Source: Planctomycetota bacterium (lineage in GTDB: Bacteria; Planctomycetota; UBA1135; UBA2386). From it: a DNA stretch of 64,000 bases. The position numbers and the translations under genes are program-made. This document shows positions 1 to 8,960 of this stretch, piece after piece (positions within the stretch are counted from its first letter, which is position 1; each line of letters starts with the position of its first letter). The stretch lies in contig JACKHZ010000008.1 of assembly GCA_020638735.1 (NCBI GenBank), positions 930,001 to 994,000 on the forward strand. The letters are read 5' to 3'. The notes beneath the pieces were generated by a model. It saw nothing but the letters and a program-made list of their open reading frames with translations, did no database searches and was not told the DNA's origin.

Positions 1-1011
1 GGTGCGCACCGCTTCGGCGACCGCGCCGACGACAACGTGCTGTTCCTGCTGACGACCGGCTGGTTCGCCGTCGCCGCCTACGTCGTGCTGGCGCTCTACG
101 CGGCGCGCCGCGCCGCGCATCGCCTGCGCCTGACCCCGGAGTTCGGCTGGCGCGTGCAGCTGCCGCAGCTCGAGCGCGCGCAGGTCGAGCTCACCGAGCT
201 GCAGAACCGCATCGAGCGGCGCGAGCTCGGCGGCGCCGGCCAGGTGCGTCGCGCTGCCGCCGAGATCATGCGCCGCCACGGCGTGCACAAGACGCTGCGC
301 GTCGTCGTCGCCGAAGACCCCCGCACGCTCGGCCAGCTGCGGGTCACGGTGCTGCCGCGCGAGGCGCTCGGCCGGCTCGCCAGCTGGCTGTCGGCGCACG
401 CCTGGTACGGCATCGCCGCCGCGCTGCTGGTCTGGTTCCACGGCGGCATGCGCACCGGCTCGACCATGGGCCTCGCGCTCAACGCGCTCAGCTACGTGGT
501 GATCGGCACCGGCCTGCTCGGCGCGTTCTTCTGGGCGGTCGGCCCGACGTGGCTCACGCGCGCCGAGCGCGAGCTGTCGATCGAGAAGTCGCTGGCGCTG
601 CGCGATCACTTCGCGCGCAAGCTCGCCGAAGCGGACGAGCTGCAGCGCTCCGCGCCCGATCGCCGCCAACGCGCGCTCGCCGGTGTGTCCCAGGCCGAGG
701 CCGCGCTGCGCGCTGCCGAGCGGGCCGCCGGCGCGGCGAGCGGCGACAAGGCGCTGCAGAAGGCGGTCAAGGACGCACAGCGCGACCTGAAGAAGGCCGA
801 GGGCGACGTGCAGGCGGTCGATCGCGAGGTGGCCGAGCTGCCTGCCCAGGCGCGGATCCTGCGCGGCCAGGCAGACCTGGTCGGCCGCGAGGCCGCGCGC
901 CTCGAACGCTACCGCACGCTGCTGCGCGGCTGGCGGCTGCTGCACGTGCCCTGCTCCGTCGTGCTGCTCGCGCTGGTCGCGGTGCACGTGCTCAGCATCT
1001 ATCTCTACTGA
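1..1011 (+). CDS. Di-heme cytochrome b-like membrane protein with coiled-coil insert (5' partial)
   Basis: The frame is open to base 1, so the N-terminus lies outside the window; a GTG at 37 is the first possible internal start. The 336-residue fragment shows hydrophobic helices near fragment residues 15-35, 130-150, 158-183 and 312-336. Two helices each carry a histidine pair with H-X13-H spacing (codons at 397/439 and 943/985). This is the spacing of the four heme ligands in bc1-type cytochrome b, so I infer two b hemes stacked across the membrane. Between these helices lies a charged, Ala/Lys/Glu-rich coiled-coil stretch of about 120 residues, probably cytoplasmic, which normal cytochrome b lacks. 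The gene is followed after 33 bases by an Fe-S protein and an FHA-multiheme cytochrome, so it is probably the membrane step of that chain. No family name is certain. Confidence 0.7.
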   Translation, partial: GAHRFGDRADDNVLFLLTTGWFAVAAYVVLALYAARRAAHRLRLTPEFGWRVQLPQLERAQVELTELQNRIERRELGGAGQVRRAAAEIMRRHGVHKTLRVVVAEDPRTLGQLRVTVLPREALGRLASWLSAHAWYGIAAALLVWFHGGMRTGSTMGLALNALSYVVIGTGLLGAFFWAVGPTWLTRAERELSIEKSLALRDHFARKLAEADELQRSAPDRRQRALAGVSQAEAALRAAERAAGAASGDKALQKAVKDAQRDLKKAEGDVQAVDREVAELPAQARILRGQADLVGREAARLERYRTLLRGWRLLHVPCSVVLLALVAVHVLSIYLY

Positions 1012-1044
1012 CCCCACGGCACCCAGCCCCCCCCCACCCAGACC

Positions 1045-2616
1045 ATGAGCTCCGCCTCAGCAGGCCAGGTCGAAGCGCTGCTCGCGACCCCGCTGTTCGC
1101 CGGCGTCGACGACGAGCTGCTGGACGGCATCCGCACCGAAGCCGCGATCGCCGACGGCAGCTACGCGTTCGAGCCGGGCGTCGCCCGCCGCGAAGGCCTG
1201 GTGCGCTTCCGCGACGTCGCCGACGCCGAGGAGATCGTCGCCCAGGGCACCATCACGACCGAGTTCGTGGTGATCCTGCACGGCCAGGTGCAGGCGCTGC
1301 AGGCGCGCAGCGGCCGCGACGTCTACCGCCACCGCGACTACGGCCCCGGCGACTGGTTCGGCGAGGTCTCGACGCGCTCGCACCACCCCGCGCTCGCCAC
1401 CTACCGCGCCGACGGCGACACGCTGATCGCGGTCATCGAGGCGCGCATGTTCGCCCGCCTCTACGCCGAGGACGACACGTTCCGCGAGCGCATCGACCAG
1501 GGCTACCTGGACAACCTCGCGCTGCACCTGCGGCTGTCGCCGCTGACGCGCGAGCTCGACGAACAGGCGATCGCGGCGCTGCAGAAGGGCGCCGAGCTGG
1601 TCTCCTACGAGGACGGCGACACGATCGTCGAACGGAACGAGGCCGCGGACTGCGTGTTCCTGGTGCGCGCCGGCGCGGTGGCGGCGGTCGTCGACAGCCA
1701 CGGCAGCGAGCGCACGCTGGCGTTCTACAAGGGCAACGCGACGTTCGGCGAACACGCGCTGCTCGGCAACGGCGCGACGTGGCCGGCGACCTACAAGGCG
1801 CTGACGGCGACAACGCTGATCAAGCTGCCGAAGCAGGCCGCGCGCAACCTGTCGGCGCCCGAGCAGCGCGGCCTGGTGCGCGCCGCCAACCGGCTGCTGG
1901 GCAAGGACGAGGTCGCGGCCGCGACCAGCGCCAACGCCGAGGACATCGGCAGCCGGCGCCTGCTCGACGAACTGTTCGTCATGGTCGAGCGGGAGTCGGT
2001 CAAGGGCGGCCGCGCGCTGGTCATCGACCGCACCCGCTGCGTGCGCTGCAACATGTGCGTCGAGTCGTGCGTCGCGGTGCACGACGACGGCATCCCGCGG
2101 CTCAGCAAGGTGGGCACGCCGGTCGCGACCGACGAGGTGCTGATCACCGCCTGCTACCACTGCGAGACGCCGCAGTGCATGTTGTCGTGCGAGTACGCGG
2201 CGATCCGGCGCGACCCGCAGGGCCGCGTGCGCTTCGAGTACGACAACTGCGTCGGCTGCGCCGGCTGCATCGACGGCTGCCCCTACGGCGTGATCCGCCT
2301 CGTCGCCCCGGCGCCGCCACCGCCCCCGCCGCCGTCGTTCCTGCAGTCGCTGCCGCTCGTCGGCAAGCTGTTCGGCTCCCCGCCCGCCGCCCCGGCGACC
2401 GCAGCGGCGCCGGCCCGCGACGACGACGCGGCCCGGATGCGCTCCATCGGCGCCGGCGGCAAGCTGAACCAGGTGAACGGCAAGACCATCAAGTGCGACC
2501 TGTGCGCCGGCCTGCCGTTCGAGGCCTGCGTCTACAACTGCCCCACCACCGCGATCCTGCGCAAGCAACCGCAAGAGCTGTTCGATCCGGCGACCGCCCG
2601 CCGCCGAGGACTCTGA
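1045..2616 (+). CDS. Tandem cyclic-nucleotide-binding domains fused to a four-cluster [4Fe-4S] ferredoxin
   Basis: 523 residues, ATG start. Residues about 60-165 and 165-290 look like two CRP/CNB beta-roll folds; both keep the FGE of the phosphate-binding cassette (GDWFGEVS, ATFGEHALL). Neither shows the usual Arg-Ser/Thr pair that grips cAMP, so the ligand may be different or lost. Residues 332-505 form a DmsB/HycB-type ferredoxin with 16 cysteines in four groups: CVRCNMCVESC, CYHCETPQCMLSC, CVGCAGCIDGCP, and CDLC...CVYNCP. A Pro/Ala-rich insert separates groups three and four. No signal peptide is visible, so it is probably cytoplasmic and peripheral to the membrane. Its stop overlaps the next start (ATGA), implying translational coupling. 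Likely role: an electron wire between a cytosolic donor and the cytochrome b encoded upstream, possibly gated by ligand binding to the CNB folds (inference). Confidence 0.85.
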   Translation: MSSASAGQVEALLATPLFAGVDDELLDGIRTEAAIADGSYAFEPGVARREGLVRFRDVADAEEIVAQGTITTEFVVILHGQVQALQARSGRDVYRHRDYGPGDWFGEVSTRSHHPALATYRADGDTLIAVIEARMFARLYAEDDTFRERIDQGYLDNLALHLRLSPLTRELDEQAIAALQKGAELVSYEDGDTIVERNEAADCVFLVRAGAVAAVVDSHGSERTLAFYKGNATFGEHALLGNGATWPATYKALTATTLIKLPKQAARNLSAPEQRGLVRAANRLLGKDEVAAATSANAEDIGSRRLLDELFVMVERESVKGGRALVIDRTRCVRCNMCVESCVAVHDDGIPRLSKVGTPVATDEVLITACYHCETPQCMLSCEYAAIRRDPQGRVRFEYDNCVGCAGCIDGCPYGVIRLVAPAPPPPPPPSFLQSLPLVGKLFGSPPAAPATAAAPARDDDAARMRSIGAGGKLNQVNGKTIKCDLCAGLPFEACVYNCPTTAILRKQPQELFDPATARRRGL

Positions 2617-4847
2617 TGACGAAGAGCAGGATCAAGGTCAAGCACGGCGCCGAGGAGCTGGTGTTCGACGGCGGCACCGTCAACGTCGGCGGCCGCACCG
2701 GCGCGGACCTGGTGCTCGACGACGTCATGGTCGCCGATCGCCACTGCACCATCAGCTACGAGGGCCGCTTCGTGCTGCGGGACCGCGGCTCGGTCACCGG
2801 CACCTGGCTCGGTGACGAGCGCGTCACCAGCGGGGCCAAGCTCCGCGACGGACAGACCATCGTCATCGGCACGACGCGCATCAAGGTCGCGATCGGCGAC
2901 GAGGCCGGCGCAGCCGTGCTGGAGCTGACCGTCGAGCCGCGCAGCTTCTGGTGGAAGCGCGCCGGCAAGGGCGTCTTCGACAACGACCCCGACCAGCTGG
3001 TGCGCAGCGAGGTCGGCTTCGGCCGCTTCCCGGCGCTGCGGCTCGGCAACCGCCTGGCGCTGATCGCCGGCGCGGTGCTGCTGCTCGCCGCGACGTTCGC
3101 CTCGGCGGTGATGGCCCGGCTCGCCGATCCGGGCGCGCTGCTGCCGACGCACGCGTTGCTGCTGAGCGGCGCCGTGGCCGACGCCACGCACGAGGGCTTC
3201 GACAAGTGCGTCGAGCTGTCGGGCGAGCAGGGCTGCAACGTCTGCCACACCGCCGGCAGCGGCACACCGGAGCAGAAGTGCATGCAGTGCCACGGCCTGC
3301 CCGGCCAGCTCGGCGGCGAGGGTTCGCGTCGCCACCCCTACCAGAACGACTCGACGCTCGGCCCGGTGCCGGGCATCGACGTCACCGAACAGTTCTGCGT
3401 GCTGTGCCACACCGACCACGCCGGCGGCCAGTGGCTGAAGCCCGTCGCGACGGAGCTGCGCGGCAAGTGCGAGCACTGCCACGCGGACGGCGACGCGCCG
3501 CTCGACCGGGCGGCGCTGGTGGCGAAGGCGCGACTCGAGCTGCCGCCGCAGCGCCAGCGCGAGTACCCGAGCTACCGGTTCCCGCACGATCAGCACCTGA
3601 AGAAGCAGGTGGCCTGCGAGACCTGCCACCAGCTCGACGCGAAGCTGCTCGCCGACCGCGAGCGCGGGGTGCCGGACGACACGCTGCGCCCCGACTTCGC
3701 CGGCGTGCCCTACGCGGTCTGCGCGTCGTGCCACGTGCCCGGGTCCGCGGCCGCGCAGATGACCTCTGAGCAGCAGGCGAAGTGGCGCGAGCAGAGCCCG
3801 CAGTGGGCGCTGAAATGGCACGGCGTCGACGACGACGGCGCACACTGCCTGACCTGCCACGACCGCGGCGAGCGCAACGGCACGCGGGTGATCGGCCCCG
3901 AGCTGCGGCTGGTCGACCGGCCGTCCGCCGACCCGGAGCGCTATCGCACCGAGCGCGCCCGCTACACGGCGCAGCTGCGCCGCCACACCGAACAGTTCGC
4001 CGCGCACGCCGGCGACCGGGCCTGCTCGACGTGCCACCTCAAGGACACGATCGCGGCCGAGGACGACGCGGCGCGGCCGCGCACGTTCTGGCACGCGCTG
4101 CACCTGCGCCAGGGCAAGCTGGCGCCGCGCGACCCAGCGGCCGTCAGCGCCGACGCGGGCGAAGGCTGCATGTCGTGTCACCAGGACCTCGCCGGCGCCG
4201 ACGCGACGCACCTGACGAAGGCGAAGGACGGCGGCTTCCACTGGCCCGACGGCGCGGCGGCGCAACAGGCGTGTTCGTCGTGCCACCGCGAGGCCGAGGG
4301 CGAACCGCTGCGGCTGGCCGCGGTGAAGGGCCCCGTCACGGGCGGTCGCCGCGTGCCCGACTTCCCGCACGACGTGCACGTCGGCAGCCCCACGTTCGCC
4401 AGGTCGGGCCAGCTCGCCGACGGCTGCTTCGCCTGCCACGGCTTCAGCGCGCCCGGCGACGGCGAGTCGTTCTCGCAAGTGCCGACCACGCGCGACGACG
4501 CGATCAACTGCAGCGGCTGCCACGCCGGGCACCAGAACGTCGCCGACGGCCTGTGCCTGCAGTGCCACCCGGTGACGAAGGCCAGCAACTCGTTCCTCGA
4601 GAGCCAGGCCGTGCCGCCGGGCGCGATGGTGTTCGGTCGCACGGTGCCGCCGCGGTCGACGCGCAGCTGGCCGGCCGCCAACGGCTTCAGCCACCTGTCG
4701 GCCGGCCACCGCGACGGCAAGTGCGCCGATTGCCACGGCGACAGTCAGCTGGAGAAGGCCAGCTCGCTCGCCGACGTGAAGGTGCCGGACGAAGGCCAGG
4801 CCCTGTGCAGGAAGTGCCACCTGGAGAAGCAGTTCCACTGGCGCTGA
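2616..4847 (+). CDS. FHA domain-transmembrane-15-heme cytochrome c
   Basis: 743 residues. The ATG at 2616 overlaps the previous stop; although the frame stays open far upstream, that extension is low-complexity Arg/Ala and lies inside two other genes. Residues 1-95 resemble an FHA domain (GGRTGADLVLDD, then ADRH where SxxH is usual, then TGTW where NGT is usual), so phosphothreonine binding is uncertain. One helix at about 146-167 crosses the membrane. Residues 206-740 contain 15 CXXCH heme c motifs, beginning CNVCH and ending CRKCH, plus many extra histidines able to be axial ligands. Predicted topology is FHA in the cytoplasm and hemes in the periplasm. It probably passes electrons from the cytochrome b into the periplasmic multiheme pool. 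The fusion of an FHA module to a multiheme cytochrome is unusual. Confidence 0.88.
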   Translation: MTKSRIKVKHGAEELVFDGGTVNVGGRTGADLVLDDVMVADRHCTISYEGRFVLRDRGSVTGTWLGDERVTSGAKLRDGQTIVIGTTRIKVAIGDEAGAAVLELTVEPRSFWWKRAGKGVFDNDPDQLVRSEVGFGRFPALRLGNRLALIAGAVLLLAATFASAVMARLADPGALLPTHALLLSGAVADATHEGFDKCVELSGEQGCNVCHTAGSGTPEQKCMQCHGLPGQLGGEGSRRHPYQNDSTLGPVPGIDVTEQFCVLCHTDHAGGQWLKPVATELRGKCEHCHADGDAPLDRAALVAKARLELPPQRQREYPSYRFPHDQHLKKQVACETCHQLDAKLLADRERGVPDDTLRPDFAGVPYAVCASCHVPGSAAAQMTSEQQAKWREQSPQWALKWHGVDDDGAHCLTCHDRGERNGTRVIGPELRLVDRPSADPERYRTERARYTAQLRRHTEQFAAHAGDRACSTCHLKDTIAAEDDAARPRTFWHALHLRQGKLAPRDPAAVSADAGEGCMSCHQDLAGADATHLTKAKDGGFHWPDGAAAQQACSSCHREAEGEPLRLAAVKGPVTGGRRVPDFPHDVHVGSPTFARSGQLADGCFACHGFSAPGDGESFSQVPTTRDDAINCSGCHAGHQNVADGLCLQCHPVTKASNSFLESQAVPPGAMVFGRTVPPRSTRSWPAANGFSHLSAGHRDGKCADCHGDSQLEKASSLADVKVPDEGQALCRKCHLEKQFHWR

Positions 4848-4921
4848 CGGCGACGGAACCGCGCGCCCGCCGGCCGGAGTTCTCGCTGGCATTCCCACCC
4901 TCGGCGCGGTCGCCTCACGGC

Positions 4922-6580
4922 ATGAGTTTGCGACGCGATCTGCTCGAACAGGATCAGCACCTGCGCCTCGGCACCGAGCTGCTGCACGACCCCAAGCGCA
5001 ACAAGGGCACCGCGTTCCCCGAGGCCGAACGCGACGCGCTGCGGCTGCGCGGGCTGCTGCCGCCGCACGTCTTCTCCCTGCAGGACCAGGTCGATCGCGC
5101 GCTCGCCAACATCCGCCGCTCGCCGGACCCCCTGCAGCGCTACGTCGCCACCGCCGCGGTGCAGGACCGCAACGAGACCCTCTACTTCCGGCTGCTGCTC
5201 GACCACCTGCGCGAGCTGATGCCGATCGTCTACACGCCGACGGTCGGGGAGGCGTGCCAGAAGTTCGGCCACATCTTCCGCCGCCCGCGAGGCCTGTTCG
5301 TCTCTGCCGAGGACCGCGGTCGCGTCGAGCAGGTGCTGCGCAACTGGCCGAACCGCGACGTGCGCGTCATCGTCGTCACCGACGGCGAGCGCATCCTGGG
5401 CCTCGGCGACCTCGGCGCGCACGGCATGGGCATCCCGGTCGGCAAGCTCAACCTCTACACCGCCTGCGCCGGCGTCGACCCGCGGGTCTGCCTGCCGATC
5501 ACGCTCGACGTCGGCACCAACAACTCGGCGCTGCTCGGCGACCGGTTCTACGTCGGCCTGCGCCAGCCGCGGCTGGTCGGCCAGGACTACGACGACCTGA
5601 TCGAGGAGTTCGTCACCGCGGTCCAGCGGGTGTTTCCGCAGACCCTGCTGCAATGGGAGGACTTCGGCAACCGCAACGCGTTCCGCCTGCTGAGCCGCTA
5701 CCGCGACCGCGTGCCGAGCTTCAACGACGACATCCAGGGCACCGCCGCGGTGGCGCTGGCGGGCGTGCTGTCGGCGCTGCGGATCACCGGCGAACGGCTC
5801 GAGGACCAGCGCTTCCTGTTCCTCGGCGCCGGCGAGGCGGGCACCGGCATCGCCGACCTGATCGTCGCCGAGCTGGTCGCGCGCGGCGTCGCCGTCGAAC
5901 AGGCGCGTCAGCAGTGCTGGTTCGTCGACTCGCGCGGGCTGGTGGTCGCCGACCGCGACGACCTCGCCGCGCACAAGCTGCCCTACGCCCACCGGCACGC
6001 GCCGACCGCGACGCTGCTCGACGCGGTGCAGGCGCTGCGGCCCAGCGCGCTGATCGGGGTCTCGGGGCAGCCGCAGACCTTCACCCGCGAGGTCGTCACG
6101 GCGCTCGCCGAGCAGCACGCGCGGCCGATGATCTTCGCGCTCTCCAACCCGACGTCGAAGGCCGAGTGCACGGCGCAGCAGGCCTACGAGTGGAGCGGCG
6201 GCCGCGCGATCTTCGCCAGCGGCAGCCCGTTCGAGCCGGTCGAACTCGACGGCCGCACCTTCGTGCCCGGCCAGGGCAACAACTGCTACGTGTTCCCCGG
6301 CATCGGCCTCGGCGTGGTGGCCAGCCAGGCGCGGTGCATCGGCGACGAGCTGTTCACCATCGCGGCGCGCACGCTGGCCGACGAGACCTCGCAGCAGGAC
6401 CTCGACAGCGGCTGCCTCTACCCGCCGCTCGAACAGATCCGCCGCGTCTCGCTGCGCATCGCCGTCGCCGTCGCCGAGCGCGTCTGGGAGAACGGCGCGA
6501 CCGCGGCGCCGCGGCCGGACGACGTGGTCGCGCACGTGCGTTCGCAGGTCTACGAACCCGACTACGAGAGCTACGTCTAG
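4922..6580 (+). CDS. maeA: NAD-dependent malic enzyme
   Basis: 552 residues, the usual length of the large bacterial/eukaryotic malic enzymes that convert L-malate to pyruvate and CO2 with reduction of NAD(P). The ATG at 4922 begins the family's N-terminus; nothing upstream in frame is conserved-looking. Visible signatures are YTPTVGEACQ with the catalytic tyrosine, LGDLGAHGMGIPVGKL, QWEDFGNRNAF, SFNDDIQGTAAVALAG with the metal-binding Asp pair, the Rossmann FLGAGEAGTGIA, and ALSNPTSKAECT. It starts 74 bases after the FHA-cytochrome gene on the same strand and ends 33 bases before a convergent cytochrome gene. It could supply NADH to the redox locus, but this is only inferred from position. 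NAD rather than NADP use is a family guess. Confidence 0.95.
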   Translation: MSLRRDLLEQDQHLRLGTELLHDPKRNKGTAFPEAERDALRLRGLLPPHVFSLQDQVDRALANIRRSPDPLQRYVATAAVQDRNETLYFRLLLDHLRELMPIVYTPTVGEACQKFGHIFRRPRGLFVSAEDRGRVEQVLRNWPNRDVRVIVVTDGERILGLGDLGAHGMGIPVGKLNLYTACAGVDPRVCLPITLDVGTNNSALLGDRFYVGLRQPRLVGQDYDDLIEEFVTAVQRVFPQTLLQWEDFGNRNAFRLLSRYRDRVPSFNDDIQGTAAVALAGVLSALRITGERLEDQRFLFLGAGEAGTGIADLIVAELVARGVAVEQARQQCWFVDSRGLVVADRDDLAAHKLPYAHRHAPTATLLDAVQALRPSALIGVSGQPQTFTREVVTALAEQHARPMIFALSNPTSKAECTAQQAYEWSGGRAIFASGSPFEPVELDGRTFVPGQGNNCYVFPGIGLGVVASQARCIGDELFTIAARTLADETSQQDLDSGCLYPPLEQIRRVSLRIAVAVAERVWENGATAAPRPDDVVAHVRSQVYEPDYESYV

Positions 6581-6582
6581 CG

Positions 6583-6604
6583 GGGCGTCGCCCTGGCGAC
6601 ACCC
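6583..6604. terminator. Hairpin between convergent genes
   Basis: Ten-base arms (6583-6592 and 6595-6604) pair with one mismatch around a two-base centre, between the malic enzyme stop and the stop of the 17-heme cytochrome. No T tract follows on either strand. It may be a two-way, U-less terminator. Confidence 0.4.
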
Positions 6605-6613
6605 GTCCGACCA

Positions 6614-8953
6614 TCAGCCCTTGGCGCGCTCGGTGCCGGGGTAGCCGTCGAACAGGTCGCCGAACCGCGCCCGGGTCTCCGCGCTGCCCGGCAGCCGGCG
6701 AAGCTGGCGCTCCGGTGACGCCCCCTGCAGGTTGACGGCCGGGTCGTAGCCCGAGACCGGCTTCCAGTGGCAGCGAAGGCAATCGACCGGGCGCCCCGCG
6801 CCGAACCCGCCCTTGCCGACGTCCGCGTGCACGGTGCCCGGCCGCTCCACCAGCAGGTGATCGGCGGGCGGAACGCGCACCGTCTGGAACGCCACCGCTG
6901 CCTGCCCCGGCGCGCCGACGATGCCGCGATGGCACTGCGCACAGTCGCTCCCCGACGGATGGAACTGCGCGTCGCGGAAGCCGGCGAAGGCGGTCTGCGG
7001 CGACGCGTAGCGTCGATCGATCTTGCTGCGATCGCTGCCGCGCGGCGGCGGCACCGAGACGACCGCTTCGGCGCCGCGGCCTTCGTGATGGCACTTGCCG
7101 CAGCTCTCGACCTCGTCACCGACCAGGTACTCGGCGGGGCGCTTCGTCGCGCCCGCGGCCAGCTCGTGCCGGTGGCAGTCGTTGCAGGCGGCCGCGCCAG
7201 GCTTGACCAGCTGGTCGACGCCGTCGCCCGCGAGCACGTGACAGTCGGTGCACTGCTTGCCGGCGACCGCGTGCAGGCCGTGCGGGAAGGACGCCACCTG
7301 ACGACGCGGCGCGGTCTCGCCGGGCGCGACCTTCTCGATCACCGGATCGCCCCAATGACAGTCCCTGCAGCTCGCCAGCGAATAGGTGCGGAAGTCGGCG
7401 TCGGCGAGCTCGGCCGAACCGATGGCGCGCAGGGCCGCGGGGTGACACTTCGCGCAGTCGGCCTGCGTCGGCGCGGCGCCGAGGTGCGAGGCGTGGTGGA
7501 AGGTGCGTTCGATCAGGCGCGACGGCAACTCCGGCACGACCGCGCGGTGGCACTTCGCGCACTGCTCGACCGAGATGACCTTGCCGGTCTCCCGGCTGCG
7601 CGAGACGCCGGCCGACGTGACGTCCGGGTGCGTCTGGCCGGTGAACTCGAACACCCGCCCGGTCCAGCGCTGCACTTCGGTCTGCGGCCGCTCACGGGCG
7701 AGGTCCGGCCGGCCGAGCACGTGGCACGCATCGCACCGTTGCCACCCCGAGCCGCCGTTCGAGTCGTGCAACGGCGGCAGCTCGCCGGCGGGCCCCGACG
7801 CCAGCGACTCGCCCGTCTGCCAGGCCGGGAGGTCGTGGCACCCGAGGCAATCCGCGTAGCGGTGCCTGCTCGAGCGGCCGTCGAACGGGAAGTCCAGCGA
7901 GCTGCCCGGAACGACCGGCGCGTAGACGTGGCAAGCCGCGCAGCTCTGGTCGCGCACGCGCTCGTAGCCCTGCGCGCCGGCGACGCCGTCCTTGCGCGCG
8001 CGCCCGTCGAGGAACGAGAAGTGATCGGCGTGGGCGAAGGTGCCGAGCGACCACAGCGGCCGCTCGATCTGGCGCGCGTCCGCCGCCGGCCGCGCCGGTT
8101 GGCCGGCCGCGCGGAGGTGGCAGTCCTTGCAGCCGTCCACGGGGATGCTGCCGGTGCCGATCTGGTCCGCCGCGGCGCGCCGGATGTCGGTGTGACAGAC
8201 CCCGCAATCCAGGCCCGGACCGCCGGACCGCAGGACGATGTGGTCGGCGTGGTCGAAGGCGCCGCCGACCGGCAGCGGCACCTCGTTGATGCCGGCGCCG
8301 GGGCCGGCGAACACCTGCCGCAGACGCTGCGCGTAGGCCGCGTCGTCGGCGGGCCGCGTGAACGCGTCGGGCAAGCCGATCGCCGCGCGCAGCGGCTCGT
8401 CGAGCGCCTGCCCAGGCTGCAGCCCGCCGAACCATCGGAAGCGCGCGACGACCTCGGCGCCGACCGTCCCGCCGTGGCAGCGCGCGCACTGCCCGGGGCC
8501 GGTCTCGACGACGAAGTGCGCGTAGATGCGACCCAGCTGCGCGACCGCTTCGCCCGCCGCGAGGCTCTTCGCCAGCCCGGCGTCGTGGCACACGGCACAC
8601 TCCAGCATGCCGTGCGTGAAGTGCCGGAACGCCGGCCCGGTGCGGGTCGCATCAGCCGACAGGTCCTTCTGCCACGCCGGCTCGAACCGCCGCTGCAGCT
8701 GACCGGTCCCGGCGTGGCAGTCGTCGCAGTGCCGCTGCGGCGCGGAGGCCTGCGCGTCGGCGGAGAAGCGATGGCAGCCGCGGCAGTCGCGGAACACCTC
8801 GCGCTGGTCTCGCCACGCCTCGTTGACGTGCTCGGCGTGCGAGAACGGCTTCGCCGCCGGCGGCTGCAGCAGGCACGCGGCGACGATCGTCAACAACCCG
8901 AGCAGCGGCGCGACCCAGACGGGCGACAGCAGCGTGAGAGGCCGCGGGAGCAT
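6614..8953 (-). CDS. 17-heme c-type cytochrome, probable lipoprotein
   Basis: 779 residues. The N-terminus has a short basic stretch, a hydrophobic core and VAAC at about 24-27, which could be a lipobox or simply an anchor. I count 17 CXXCH motifs spread over most of the chain (first CRGCH, last CLRCH), with many FxHxxH segments typical of stacked multiheme cytochromes. It is the last gene of a three-gene minus-strand run, seven bases after the FAD-FHA-ferredoxin gene. I recognise no catalytic domain such as a nitrite reductase or hydroxylamine oxidoreductase signature (no CXXCK seen). Electron storage or transfer in the periplasm is the likely role. The outer C-terminal part, after the last heme, is short and charged. 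Confidence 0.85.
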   Translation of the reverse strand: MLPRPLTLLSPVWVAPLLGLLTIVAACLLQPPAAKPFSHAEHVNEAWRDQREVFRDCRGCHRFSADAQASAPQRHCDDCHAGTGQLQRRFEPAWQKDLSADATRTGPAFRHFTHGMLECAVCHDAGLAKSLAAGEAVAQLGRIYAHFVVETGPGQCARCHGGTVGAEVVARFRWFGGLQPGQALDEPLRAAIGLPDAFTRPADDAAYAQRLRQVFAGPGAGINEVPLPVGGAFDHADHIVLRSGGPGLDCGVCHTDIRRAAADQIGTGSIPVDGCKDCHLRAAGQPARPAADARQIERPLWSLGTFAHADHFSFLDGRARKDGVAGAQGYERVRDQSCAACHVYAPVVPGSSLDFPFDGRSSRHRYADCLGCHDLPAWQTGESLASGPAGELPPLHDSNGGSGWQRCDACHVLGRPDLARERPQTEVQRWTGRVFEFTGQTHPDVTSAGVSRSRETGKVISVEQCAKCHRAVVPELPSRLIERTFHHASHLGAAPTQADCAKCHPAALRAIGSAELADADFRTYSLASCRDCHWGDPVIEKVAPGETAPRRQVASFPHGLHAVAGKQCTDCHVLAGDGVDQLVKPGAAACNDCHRHELAAGATKRPAEYLVGDEVESCGKCHHEGRGAEAVVSVPPPRGSDRSKIDRRYASPQTAFAGFRDAQFHPSGSDCAQCHRGIVGAPGQAAVAFQTVRVPPADHLLVERPGTVHADVGKGGFGAGRPVDCLRCHWKPVSGYDPAVNLQGASPERQLRRLPGSAETRARFGDLFDGYPGTERAKG

Positions 8954-8960
8954 GCCGGCG

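Noticed and set aside
549..2615. Upstream open extension of the FHA-cytochrome frame
   Set aside because: It overlaps two genes with clear motifs, is low-complexity Arg/Ala/Gly, and the ATG overlapping the previous stop gives a proper FHA start.
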